Assembly: GCA_016779205.1 (NCBI GenBank)
Contig: JADHOC010000007.1
Coordinates: 62,001-126,000 of the forward strand
Source: Planctomycetota bacterium
Lineage (GTDB): Bacteria > Planctomycetota > UBA1135 > GCA-002686595
Direction: 5' to 3'
Length of the DNA stretch: 64,000 nucleotides
Position numbers and translations under genes: made by a program
The notes under the pieces: model-generated
Told to the model about the DNA's origin: nothing
Seen by the model: the letters and a program-made list of their open reading frames with translations, nothing else
The model's database searches: none
In this document: positions 53,301 through 61,157 of the stretch, one piece after another
Layout: every line of letters starts with the position of its first letter
Position numbering within the stretch: position 1 is the first letter of the stretch

Positions 53301-53632
53301 CGCCTGGCGAGGTCACGGTCCACAACGAGCGCTCCTTCGAGGTTCAGGTGGATGGTGAGGATGGCGCCCCGCTCCGCTGGCGCGGGTTCATCGACCGGCT
53401 CGTGCTGCACCGGGAAGGGGGACGGGTCCAGAGGGCCCAGGTGATTGACTACAAGACCGACGCGGTCGCCACGGCGGACGAGGTCCGCGCGGCCCACCGC
53501 GAGCAGATGGAGGCGTACCGGTCGGCCGTCGCCGCGCTCTTTGGTCTGCCGTCCTCGGACGTCTCGTGCGCGCTCGTCTGGCTGAAGGACCCTTCGGTCG
53601 CAGGCGTCGGCGCCGAGGTCCTCGAGGTCTGA
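50393..53632 (+). CDS. addA: AddA-like UvrD-type helicase-nuclease
   Basis: The 1079-residue protein starts at the ATG at 50393 behind a strong ribosome-binding site (GGAGGAG, 50381-50387). Helicase motifs are ASAGTGKT (22-29), LDEFQDT (motif II), GDVKQSIYGWRG, and TIHASKGLEFDAVVLPEL. The C-terminus has a RecB-type nuclease: RGFIDRLV, VIDYKTD and EQMEAYR (QxxxY). With AddB it should process double-strand breaks and load RecA. An AddAB pair rather than RecBCD is indicated by the paired nuclease domains. Confidence 0.92.
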   Translation: MSQTELFGEDDSIRKRRQLLLASAGTGKTFRLANHFAGLLVAGVEPKQVLAATFTRKAAGEILDRVLKRLREGAQDGAAGEETRGYLLDAAQAVQPYRESLLAEECAETLARLVRRIERFRVQTLDAFFISLSQLFAMELELSPDFAIGTEVQEVGLAAETVARVLDGLEDGERLELLRALVRGGASRKAQSALLEAVSEAENAAAQVGPDAWGNLKPLDGVDPAEVEAQVRRLHQCDVPVTAKGEPNKLFANAIDALRALVGDGSDPIDSSFFGIGLVEKVIAGDEKFARAPIPEDIAGAIQVLAQRAGEDAIKELLARNEAMGSFLTKYARAEDGLRAEWGVYRFQDFSRALERGPAREKPEAWRQALGFRMDAKLSHLLLDEFQDTSAQQWRLLLPLAEEVLADGSEESSFFCVGDVKQSIYGWRGGEPRLLSRMHERHPGLEKEEMVKNYRSSKVILDVVNQVFDGLADRTALAGEKRAAVRQAATRWSENFGPHEAKKDLPGEAHVWQVRAHEKERGEVKMDPAVNLAVERVRVLHERHPDASIAILVRTAKLVPTLRFRLGKIGIEASDEGGNPLTDSLLVTWLLGLLQLADHPGDGIAALQVARSPFGPELGLVPGEAGSAEAKQRASEVSAQLREELLHAGYGPFLQRRMERLTEQASAWDLRRLEQLVDLAEIHDAKPGLRPADFADEVRAKKVSDPSQARVKVMTIHASKGLEFDAVVLPELGHLWRLTPRGVLLESESEVAPPRVATMAPRADVAAQHPELEAMYEGEKERQMVDELSGLYVALTRAVHSIDLIVSAPGKKSPSQSHGALVAEAFGGQTVGELTLDGAYEEVWSHADSTEEWAPVHEKGSKEPLTEHRLRLDPAPGETAVRAPSSAGHSPESVGSLLSGASGRGARFGTLVHALFEEVEWLEGAAVDDESLRATLVRVGDEAVDLVDGALARFREAMASESLVQLLTRPPGEVTVHNERSFEVQVDGEDGAPLRWRGFIDRLVLHREGGRVQRAQVIDYKTDAVATADEVRAAHREQMEAYRSAVAALFGLPSSDVSCALVWLKDPSVAGVGAEVLEV

Positions 53633-53636
53633 GCCC

Positions 53637-54062
53637 TCAGAGGCCCGCGGCCGCCTTGGCGCGCAGGATCTCCTCGCGCGGGAGGCGCCAGTCGGTGTCG
53701 TCGTCACCGGTGCGGACGAGGTCGAGGCCTTCCAGGGAGACCTCGCTGAGGGTCGTGTCGCCGTGGGCGATCCGGACAACGACCTCGCCCTCGAGGTGGG
53801 CCCGGGTGCTCTCGGGGAACGTGAACGCGTCCGGAATGGAGAGGCCGTCCGTGAAGAGGTTCTCCCCGGCCTCGTCCCAGATCGCCGCGGTCCCCTTGTC
53901 GTCCCTGACGTCGAAGGCGCTCTCGTACACGACCTCTCCGCCCTTCCGAACCTCAAGCGAGAGGAGTCGCATGCCCCAGGGGTGACATCCCGAAGCGGTG
54001 AGCGCGAGGACGACCAGGGAGAGCGCCAGGTAGGTCCTGGCCAGGCGAGTGAGGAGCTTCAT
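53637..54062 (-). CDS. Small beta-rich lipoprotein
   Basis: The 141-residue protein has a lipoprotein signal (LALTASGC, C26) and then an all-beta-looking domain with strands SLEVRKGGEVVYES and AHLEGEVVVRIAHG. I do not recognise a family. The start at 54062 gives the only sensible signal peptide. It converges with addA (4 bp between stops). Confidence 0.6.
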   Translation of the reverse strand: MKLLTRLARTYLALSLVVLALTASGCHPWGMRLLSLEVRKGGEVVYESAFDVRDDKGTAAIWDEAGENLFTDGLSIPDAFTFPESTRAHLEGEVVVRIAHGDTTLSEVSLEGLDLVRTGDDDTDWRLPREEILRAKAAAGL

Positions 54063-54386
54063 GTTGATGGAGGGAGGGCCTCGGGAGTCTCGGGTGTACG
54101 GGGCCACCGAGGCGTTGGTGGCCACATCTGCCGGGTTTCGTTGCGGGGCCCCGGCGGCAGCGCCCTCCGGCGGCCGTCCGGGGCGGGGGACCAGCCGGCT
54201 CCCGCCGGGTGGACAGGAGTCCCGCGGGGCTGGGCATTGGCATGGTCTCCTTTCGGAGACGGAACCCGACCCACCTCGGAAACCCGCGCAAGTCCGGCGC
54301 TGGAGGCCGTTGTTTCTGTTTCGATCGGCGCCTCGCCTGCCACCAGATCTGCCTCTCGCAGAGGTGGTCCTTACCCGGATCCGTCC
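54063..54386. other. 324-bp divergent intergenic region
   Basis: The region lies between two divergent lipoprotein genes. A small perfect hairpin (GTCTCC, TTTC, GGAGAC; 54245-54260) occurs in the middle, and several GC-rich imperfect hairpins precede it. No ORF with coding character is visible. It should carry promoters for both flanking genes, but none could be placed. Confidence 0.4.
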
Positions 54387-54899
54387 ATGCGCTTGCGCCT
54401 GACCGCCGTCCTCGCCGTCTGCCTCGCTTCCTGTGCCTCCACAGAGGATGCGATCGCGCCGATCGACGGCTCTCCCCACTTCGACCAGATGGCCACCATG
54501 GTGGGTGAGTGGTATCGAACGGACGGGGAGGCCGGGGATGGACCGGTCATGATCTTCGAGCTGGCTGCCAACGGGTCCGCCGTGGTCGAACGTCTCTTCC
54601 CCGGCATGGAGAAGGAGATGGTCACCATGTACTACATGGACGGGGATCGACTCATGCTCACGCACTACTGCGCCCTCGGGAACCAGCCCTCGATGGTCGC
54701 CACCGGTGGCGACGAGGCGTTGATCGAGTTCGACTTCGCCGGGGCCTCGAACCTGGGCTCGCCGGAGGAGACGCACATGCACCAGCACGTCGTGGAGTTC
54801 CTCGGAGAGAACCGGGTGGACGCCACCTGGGTCCTCTGGGACGGCGGTTCGGAGGCCGAGCGCCGGCTCTTCCCGGTGAAGCGGCGGACGGCCCAGTGA
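54387..54899 (+). CDS. Lipoprotein, DUF1579/heme-binding-like beta-barrel
   Basis: The 170-residue protein has a lipoprotein signal (LAVCLASC, C16). The remainder is beta-rich with repeated strands: MATMVGEWYRTDGEAG, VMIFELAANGSAVVERLF, MYYMDGDRLMLTHYC and HMHQHVVEFLGENRVDATWV. This is reminiscent of lipocalin-like planctomycete proteins that start with a GxW motif; the assignment is tentative. The following gene starts inside its stop codon. Confidence 0.6.
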   Translation: MRLRLTAVLAVCLASCASTEDAIAPIDGSPHFDQMATMVGEWYRTDGEAGDGPVMIFELAANGSAVVERLFPGMEKEMVTMYYMDGDRLMLTHYCALGNQPSMVATGGDEALIEFDFAGASNLGSPEETHMHQHVVEFLGENRVDATWVLWDGGSEAERRLFPVKRRTAQ

Positions 54900-55228
54900 C
54901 CACCGAGGCGGCGAGTTCCGGCCGCTCATGGCGGTGGGTCGCCCTCCTGGTGGCGCTCCACTTCCTCCTGTGGATGCTTCTCTTCTTCGTCTCCCTCGAC
55001 TTCTCGGCGGTGGACGACGAGCCCCTTGGGCTGGTGAGCCAGGTAGCCAGCCCGTTCTTCTGGGTCCTCGGGCTCCCGCTCTGGCCAGTCGGGCTCTGGC
55101 TCCAGGACGCGATGTTCACCGGCCGGGGCATGCCGGACGCCCTCGATTGGGGGCTGCTCCTCGCGAACAGCCTGCTCTGGGGCATCGGGCTGGAGGGGAT
55201 CCTCCGGCGGCGTCGAGCGCGGGCGTGA
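54896..55228 (+). CDS. Small membrane protein
   Basis: The 110-residue protein probably starts at the GTG at 54896 (GTGA overlap with the lipoprotein stop). It has three hydrophobic segments (about 16-32, 44-68 and 82-100) and a basic C-terminal end (RRRRARA). No family recognised. Translational coupling to the lipoprotein suggests a shared role. Confidence 0.55.
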   Translation: MTTEAASSGRSWRWVALLVALHFLLWMLLFFVSLDFSAVDDEPLGLVSQVASPFFWVLGLPLWPVGLWLQDAMFTGRGMPDALDWGLLLANSLLWGIGLEGILRRRRARA

Positions 55229-55270
55229 TCCGCGGCGGTATTCCTGGAAGGGCTCGCCGCGCCCGGGGCC

Positions 55271-56311
55271 TCAGCGCCTCAGCTTCAGGCGCGCGGCGTA
55301 CGCGAAGGTCGTGATGTAGAGGTACTCCTCGTCCTCGTCGAAGCAGCAGTTGGTGGCGGGGTCAGGGATGGCGATCGTGGCGAGCTTCTCGCCCTCGGGT
55401 GAGATCACCAGGATGCCGCCGGGGCCCGTGGTGAAGATGTTCCCGCTGGAGTGCACCTTCATGCCGTCGAACCAGCCGGCGGCGTCCTCGTCGAAGGGGC
55501 CCTTGTAGAAGAGGCCGCCGGTGCCATCGGCGGTGGAGAAGCGCATCATCTCCGGGTCGGCCATGTTGGAGCTGTTCACGTAGAGCCACTCTCCGTCCTC
55601 GGAGAGTCCCACCCCGTTGGGGAAGTCCATGCTGTCGTTGAGGAGCGTCGTCCAGCCCGTCTGGGCGTCGTGACGGTAGATCCCACAGAAGGGGAGCTCG
55701 CGCAGCTCGCCCTCGAACACCATCCGCGCCACGCTCGGGTCGCTCTCCGCCAGATTCAGGAAGCCGTACGGAGGGTCGGTGAAGTAGATGTCGCCGTCCG
55801 GCGCGACCGTGAGGTCGTTGGGGCTGTTGAAGCGCTTGCCCTGGTGTCGGTCGACCACCGTGGAGAAGGGGCCAGGCGTCCCGTCCGTGCGGGTCAGGGT
55901 CGCGATGCGGCGGTCCCCGTGCTGGCACAGGATCAGCTCCCCGTCGGGCCCCAGCGCGAGCCCGTTGGCGCCGAGCACACCGTCCTCGTAGACCGGCGCG
56001 TGTCCCGTCGCGCCGCTGGGATCGAGGTACACGCTGGTCCCCTCCGCCTCGGTCCACGAGTACAGCTTGTTGCCGAGAACGTCCGCGAACACGAAGCGCT
56101 GCTCGTCGGGGAGCCAGATCGGCCCCTCACCCAGCTGGATATCCTCCACCAGGATCTCCATCAAGACCTCACCATCGACCAGGTCCGACGCACTCGCCGA
56201 GTGGAGCTGCACCGGACGCATCATGGGACTTCCCACGCTGCACCCCGCGGCGAGCAAGGAGAGGAGGGCGAGGAGGGTCGGCTTGTTTGCGGTCGAGCGG
56301 AGCATGTTCAT
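55271..56311 (-). CDS. SMP-30/gluconolactonase-like lipoprotein
   Basis: The 346-residue protein has a lipoprotein signal (LSLLAAGC, C24). It folds as a six-bladed propeller of the SMP-30/gluconolactonase/LRE family: GEGPIWLPDEQRFVFADV near the start, NGLALGPDGELILCQHGDRRI, NSPNDLTVAPDGDIYFTDPPYG (metal-ligand E/N/D pattern) and DFPNGVGLSEDGEWLYV. It probably hydrolyses sugar lactones in the periplasm. The start at 56311 is favoured because it gives the only signal peptide. Confidence 0.88.
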   Translation of the reverse strand: MNMLRSTANKPTLLALLSLLAAGCSVGSPMMRPVQLHSASASDLVDGEVLMEILVEDIQLGEGPIWLPDEQRFVFADVLGNKLYSWTEAEGTSVYLDPSGATGHAPVYEDGVLGANGLALGPDGELILCQHGDRRIATLTRTDGTPGPFSTVVDRHQGKRFNSPNDLTVAPDGDIYFTDPPYGFLNLAESDPSVARMVFEGELRELPFCGIYRHDAQTGWTTLLNDSMDFPNGVGLSEDGEWLYVNSSNMADPEMMRFSTADGTGGLFYKGPFDEDAAGWFDGMKVHSSGNIFTTGPGGILVISPEGEKLATIAIPDPATNCCFDEDEEYLYITTFAYAARLKLRR

Positions 56312-56471
56312 GGTCGTCGGGATGTCAGGTGATGCAGTACCGTATCGAGCAGGCTCAGGCCGATCGAGTTGAGGATGACCCTTCCCCATCGACGGGTCCT
56401 CATCGATGCCCGGCTGTCGCAGGCCAGGCGCCCGTCCCCCGGAGAGAAGCGCTGACGTTACGGTGAGTCCC

Positions 56472-57797
56472 ATGAATGCACCGACCGCTGTCGCGTCCGC
56501 GCTCCTCCTGCTCCCGTGCCTCGTGAGCGCGTCGGGGGCGCCTCCGGGCGGCCCGGTCTCGGAGCCCTCCAGTCGGCCCTGGGTGAGCCTCACGGCGGAC
56601 GTGGAGGGTGGGCTGTGCGAGGTTGGCGAGACGGTCCACTTCACCGCGACCCTCGAGAACCGCTCGGACGACGCGGTGCGGGTCACGGTCAAGTGGGAAG
56701 TGGAGTCGCTCTCGCTCGAGGCTGAGCTCCCCGCGCCGGAGGTCCTCGAGCTCCCGGCGAGGGGAGCCGCGACCGCGGTCCTGCCCCTCGCCATGGCCAG
56801 GCCGGGGTTCGCGGACGTGGCGGTGCGTGTGCTCGAGGACGGCGGCGAGCGGCCGAACGTGCGCCGGCGGCGGGTGGGATGCGACCCGGCAGGAATTCGA
56901 TACGCGCTGAGCCGCGAGCCCGACTTCGAGGCCTTCTGGGAGCGAACCCTCGTGGAGCTCGCCGCGGTGGACTCCGAGGTCGAGCTCAGAGAGGTCCCGG
57001 GCAAGCCGGACGATGACTTCAAGCTGAGCGAGGTCACGCTCCGGAGCCTCGGCGGCGTCCGCGTGCGGGGGTGGCTCCAGGTCCCGAGGTCGGAGGGGCC
57101 CCACGCCGCGGTCCTGCGCGTCCCCGGCTACACGGAGACCATGCAGCCCATCGACGCCGTGGGGAACCGCGTCGTCTTCTCGTTCAACATCCGCGCCCAC
57201 GGTGACAGCGTCCAGGACGTCCCCGCGGGGCCGGTCGACTACTGGCTCCGCGGCCTCGAGGACAAGGACGACTACTTCTACCGCGGCGCCTACATGGACT
57301 GCGTGCGGGCCATGGACTACCTCTGCTCACGCGACGACGTGGACCAGGATCGGTTGGCGGTCTGGGGCGCGAGCCAGGGGGGCGGCCTCGCCTTCGCCAC
57401 CGCGGCGCTGGACCCGCGGGTGGACATCTGCATCGCAGACATCCCGTGGCTCTGCCACTGGCGGGGGCTGATGACGCTCCTCATCGACCAGGACGTGAAG
57501 GACCTCGCGGCGTGGCTCGCGGCGGACCCGGGCCGATCGCGAGCTGGCGTCCTCGAGACCCTGAGCTACTTCGACACCATGAACCTCGCGGACCGGATCA
57601 CGTGTCGAACCCTCATGGGCGTGGGGCTTCAGGACGGGATCTGTCCCCCGGAGACGAGCTTCGGCACCTTCAACCGCGTGAAGGGAGAGCGGGACTTCCG
57701 CATCTACGAGGAGCAGGGGCACGGGCTCGCCGCCGAGCACTACGGCTGGGCGCTGGCGGAGCTCGCTGAGGTCCTCGGTTCGGCCGAAGGCGACTGA
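56472..57797 (+). CDS. Secreted acetyl-xylan-esterase/cephalosporin-C-deacetylase-type hydrolase
   Basis: The 441-residue protein has a signal peptide (MNAPTAVASALLLLPCLVSAS). An N-terminal beta-sandwich (about 35-130) is followed by an AXE1-family alpha/beta hydrolase. The nucleophile elbow is WGASQGGG, an acid occurs in LQDGICPPET, and the His in EEQGHGLA. The RAHGDS segment is typical of the AXE1 core. The family deacetylates xylo-oligosaccharides and related esters. It fits a carbohydrate-degrading lifestyle. It is divergent from the SMP-30 gene. Confidence 0.85.
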   Translation: MNAPTAVASALLLLPCLVSASGAPPGGPVSEPSSRPWVSLTADVEGGLCEVGETVHFTATLENRSDDAVRVTVKWEVESLSLEAELPAPEVLELPARGAATAVLPLAMARPGFADVAVRVLEDGGERPNVRRRRVGCDPAGIRYALSREPDFEAFWERTLVELAAVDSEVELREVPGKPDDDFKLSEVTLRSLGGVRVRGWLQVPRSEGPHAAVLRVPGYTETMQPIDAVGNRVVFSFNIRAHGDSVQDVPAGPVDYWLRGLEDKDDYFYRGAYMDCVRAMDYLCSRDDVDQDRLAVWGASQGGGLAFATAALDPRVDICIADIPWLCHWRGLMTLLIDQDVKDLAAWLAADPGRSRAGVLETLSYFDTMNLADRITCRTLMGVGLQDGICPPETSFGTFNRVKGERDFRIYEEQGHGLAAEHYGWALAELAEVLGSAEGD

Positions 57798-57936
57798 AGG
57801 CGCTCGGAATGGTGTGCGTGGTGGGTCGCGGATGCGCTCTTGGACTCCGTGGGTACTCTGGATCGCGGCCATCTCGCGCACGTACCCGGTGCGAGCGTGA
57901 GTGACCGAGCAGGGACTCCGCGAGAGGAGCAGCACC

Positions 57937-59778
57937 ATGAGCAGCACCATCATTCGACTGGCGGCCACGCTGACCCTCGCTGGAGCCGCGCTCTCCATCT
58001 GGGGGAGCCTCCCGTCCAGCACAGCCCAGGACGCGAGCGGGGTCCATGTGCTCAGTGAGTTCCGGGACAACGGGCGAGGCCGGTTGGACGAGGCGCTTCG
58101 GGTCCTCGGTCGTGAGACGCGCGCCGTGATCCGAGTGGACATCGACGACGTGTTGCATGGGGCCCTGAAGGTCCCAGCGAACATCGCGCTCGTGCACGAG
58201 GGCGCCTCCTTGATCGATCTCGCGGGGCAACGCTTGGAGATTGCCGGTTCGTTCGATGCGACCCAGGCGCAGGTCTTCTTCGGAGTGGGCAAGGTGTCCC
58301 TGGCGCCGGGGAGCACCCGTCAGGTCCTCCCGCAGTGGTGGGGGAGCAACGACTCCGACAGCGTACAGGCAGCCATGGACGTCGCCCTCGAGTGCGGCGC
58401 GGAGGTCTTCATGCCCGCCGGTTCGTACACGTTCGATTCGACGGTCGAGGCATACTTCGAGGACACGGGGTTCAACGCTCGGGCCCTCAAGGTGCGAGGA
58501 GCTGGTCCGGGGCGCACGGTCATCGAGAACCGGGTCGCGAGCAGCGCCGCGTTCTACTTCGGCACGCGGAATCCGATCGCTCAGCAGGCGTGGTTCCTGA
58601 CGGTCGAGGGGCTCGAGGTGACGAGCCGCTCCGGAAGGGGCCAGCGTGGCATCGAGATTGAGGACGTCTGGAACGGTCGGATCTCGGACTGCCTGATCAG
58701 CGACCAGGCCGTGGACGGCATCGTCATGCGGGCCGACCAGAATGATTTCGGGCTGCCCAAGACCTGGACGATCGAGCGGTCACTGATCGTGCGGAACGGT
58801 CGCTACGGCGTCTACATGGGAGCTGCCGGAGCGGGCTCGGTGGCCTACAACGTCACGCTCGATCAACTGGACATCGAGCTGAACGGACAGGGAGGCGTCT
58901 ACGCGGCCGCCGAGCTGTCGCGGATCACGAACTCGATCATCGCCAACAATGGAACGGGGCCGACCTCCCATGGTGGCGTCTACATGACGGGCGACACGGA
59001 CTACCGCGCCTATGCCAACGCCATCTCCGGGTGCGGCTTCGAGGCGAACGTCCCGTACGACATCTATGCGGACCGCGTCGCCAACCTGACGCTGGCGCGC
59101 AACGATCACAGCCGTATCCCGATCACCTCAGGCGCGAGCCAGGACGCCTTCGTTCGCCTCGACGGGCCGGAGGGCGCGTTCAACGTGCTCGTCGCGCACA
59201 ACCAGTTCTCCTCCGGGATCCAGAGCCCGTTCACCGCCATCGTGGGCGGCCCCGGGCTGGAGAGCATCGAGCTGGACAATAACCGCTTCAACCTCGAGGC
59301 CGGGAACGGGCGGGCAGACTTCGGGAGCACGACGAAGTCGACGTACCGGTCGCTTGGCGACTCCGTCTTGACCAATCAGTCGCTCTCCTTTGCGGCAGCC
59401 CAGACCAGCGTAGGTGACGTGAAGTTGGCGCGGGGCGGGCCGGGCATCCTCTCCGTGGACGGGATCGCGACGCGGATGCAGTCGGTCACGTCGAGCAACG
59501 GTGCGCTCGCGCTGGACTGCAGCCAGGGCCTGACGGTGCTGCACTCCCTCACCGAGAACACGACCATTCAGGTCCCAGCGAACCCGGTCGCCGGGGCGAT
59601 CTTGAACCTCTCGATCTTCCAGCCCCCCGGCGCGGCGCACAGCATCGGCTTCAAGCCCATCTTCAAGGTGGCGGACCCTCTCACGGCGAGCGGCGGCCAC
59701 TTCTCCACGACCCGCTTCCTCTTCACGGGCCTCTACTGGGTCCAGCTCGGCGCCGCCGCGATCGACGCGCCGCTCTGA
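57937..59778 (+). CDS. Secreted right-handed beta-helix protein (pectate-lyase-3/tailspike-like)
   Basis: The 613-residue protein starts at the ATG at 57937 behind GAGGAG. The signal peptide runs to about residue 31 (STAQ). After an N-terminal part, the QWWGSNDSDSVQAAMDVALECG and MPAGSYTF segments (about 130-165) form the start of a pectate-lyase-3-type helix. Many short N-x-I/F-x-x-N turns (about 200-450) form the coils. A C-terminal beta domain ends in WVQLG. It probably binds or cleaves a polysaccharide. No catalytic residues can be assigned. Confidence 0.7.
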   Translation: MSSTIIRLAATLTLAGAALSIWGSLPSSTAQDASGVHVLSEFRDNGRGRLDEALRVLGRETRAVIRVDIDDVLHGALKVPANIALVHEGASLIDLAGQRLEIAGSFDATQAQVFFGVGKVSLAPGSTRQVLPQWWGSNDSDSVQAAMDVALECGAEVFMPAGSYTFDSTVEAYFEDTGFNARALKVRGAGPGRTVIENRVASSAAFYFGTRNPIAQQAWFLTVEGLEVTSRSGRGQRGIEIEDVWNGRISDCLISDQAVDGIVMRADQNDFGLPKTWTIERSLIVRNGRYGVYMGAAGAGSVAYNVTLDQLDIELNGQGGVYAAAELSRITNSIIANNGTGPTSHGGVYMTGDTDYRAYANAISGCGFEANVPYDIYADRVANLTLARNDHSRIPITSGASQDAFVRLDGPEGAFNVLVAHNQFSSGIQSPFTAIVGGPGLESIELDNNRFNLEAGNGRADFGSTTKSTYRSLGDSVLTNQSLSFAAAQTSVGDVKLARGGPGILSVDGIATRMQSVTSSNGALALDCSQGLTVLHSLTENTTIQVPANPVAGAILNLSIFQPPGAAHSIGFKPIFKVADPLTASGGHFSTTRFLFTGLYWVQLGAAAIDAPL

Positions 59779-59787
59779 GCGGTACGG

Positions 59788-59812
59788 CCGGCGCGGGCTC
59801 TGCTCGCGCCGG
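59788..59812. terminator. Hairpin between convergent beta-helix and DUF1501 genes
   Basis: CCGGCGCG (59788-59795) pairs exactly with CGCGCCGG (59805-59812); the inner bases extend the stem to 11 pairs with one G-T wobble and a 3-nt loop. No T-run follows. Confidence 0.5.
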
Positions 59813-59864
59813 ATCATGGGGCCGGCGGAGCGAGCGCCGCCGCTTGCCAGCTCTGGCGCCGTGC

Positions 59865-61130
59865 TCACAGCACCACGCCCAGGGGCGTCGGCGTGTGCCC
59901 CTCGAACACATGGCCGAGGTCGGTCCCCCCGATGCCGGCCGTCAGGACCTCCGCCAGCACATCGCGGTAGTCCGTCTCCACCCGCAGGTCGCCCTCGTCC
60001 AGGGCCGCAGGCGCGAGCGTCGGCCAGGCCCCGTGGACCTGGCCACCCTGGACGCCGCGGCCCATGACCATCATGAGGCCGCCGCTGCCGTGGTCGGTCC
60101 CGCCGCTGCCGTTCTCCGCGGCGCGGCGGCCGAACTCACTCTTGGCGTAGAGGACGTAGCGGTCCTCCATGCCCTGCATGTCGAGGTGGAAGGCCTCGAG
60201 GGCAGCGGAGAGGTCGGCGAGCATGCCAGCGAGCTTGCCGTCGAGGGGACCCTGCTCGTCGTGGTGGTCCCAGCCGCCGTAGTCGTGGTGGGCGACCTCC
60301 AGGCCGATGTCCGCCTTGATCATGGCGGCCGTGTTGCGAAGGACCGCGCCGAACTTGCTCGCCGGATAAACGGCGCCGTTCGCGGGGGTGTAGGCGGTGA
60401 AGTCGACGGTGTCGAGGAGGTCGATGGAGTCCAGTGAGGCCGCGGCTGCGGGCGCCAGCGGCGCGATGGTCCTCGCGTAAGCGTTGTCGATTGCGGCTCT
60501 TCGGGCGCTGGCGGAGGCCGGGTTGCCCGGGAAGGCGAAGTTGGCGGGGTCGGGGATGGGCAGCGTGGCGGGGGCCATGGCGAGGACCCGCGGCAGGAGC
60601 GGGTCGAGGGCGATGGCCCGCAGGGGGCCGGTGCCCGCGGGGCTGACCGCCTGCAGGTGACGCGCGAGCCACCCGGAGGTCACGGTGGTTGCCGGCTGGT
60701 CCGGCTGGCCGAGCTCCATGGAGCGCATGGCGTCGAAGTGGCTGCGGGTCGGGTCTGGAGAGCCACAGGCGTGGACGAAGGCGAGCCCGCCGGACTGGAA
60801 CGGCGTCAGGAGCCCCGACGCGTTGGGGTTCAGCCCGAAGTAGCCGTCCAGGTCGAGCGCGCCGTTGGCCGCGCCCGGCGCGGGGACGGCGAGGCTCGGC
60901 CGCAGGGAGTAGAGGTTCGCGTCGCCGTGGGGTACGACGACCGAGAGTCCATCCATCGCCCCGCGCAGGAAGATCCCTACGAGGCAGGGTCGTTGGAGCC
61001 CGCCACGGGCCCCTTGCGCGAAGGCCGTGCGCGGGAAGAGCAGTGACGCCGCACCAGCGGCCGCGCTCGCCCCCAGGAAGCCTCGTCTCGAGAGGTGTTC
61101 GTACTCTTCGCAGCTGTGGTCTTTCTTCAT
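59865..61130 (-). CDS. Tat-exported DUF1501 protein
   Basis: The 421-residue protein has a twin-arginine signal (SRRGFLGASAAAGAASLL, RR at 15-16). The DUF1501 core follows: LVGIFLRGAMDGLSVVVPHGD, RSHFDAMRSMELG, DYGGWDHHDEQ and SEFGRRAAENGSGGTDHG. The family is sulfatase-related in fold, is exported by Tat and is usually encoded beside DUF1800, as here. Its enzymatic role is not established. It lies 27 bp after the DUF1800 gene. Confidence 0.92.
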   Translation of the reverse strand: MKKDHSCEEYEHLSRRGFLGASAAAGAASLLFPRTAFAQGARGGLQRPCLVGIFLRGAMDGLSVVVPHGDANLYSLRPSLAVPAPGAANGALDLDGYFGLNPNASGLLTPFQSGGLAFVHACGSPDPTRSHFDAMRSMELGQPDQPATTVTSGWLARHLQAVSPAGTGPLRAIALDPLLPRVLAMAPATLPIPDPANFAFPGNPASASARRAAIDNAYARTIAPLAPAAAASLDSIDLLDTVDFTAYTPANGAVYPASKFGAVLRNTAAMIKADIGLEVAHHDYGGWDHHDEQGPLDGKLAGMLADLSAALEAFHLDMQGMEDRYVLYAKSEFGRRAAENGSGGTDHGSGGLMMVMGRGVQGGQVHGAWPTLAPAALDEGDLRVETDYRDVLAEVLTAGIGGTDLGHVFEGHTPTPLGVVL

Positions 61131-61157
61131 CTTAGGTTCCTCTTGGTGAGCGTCGGC

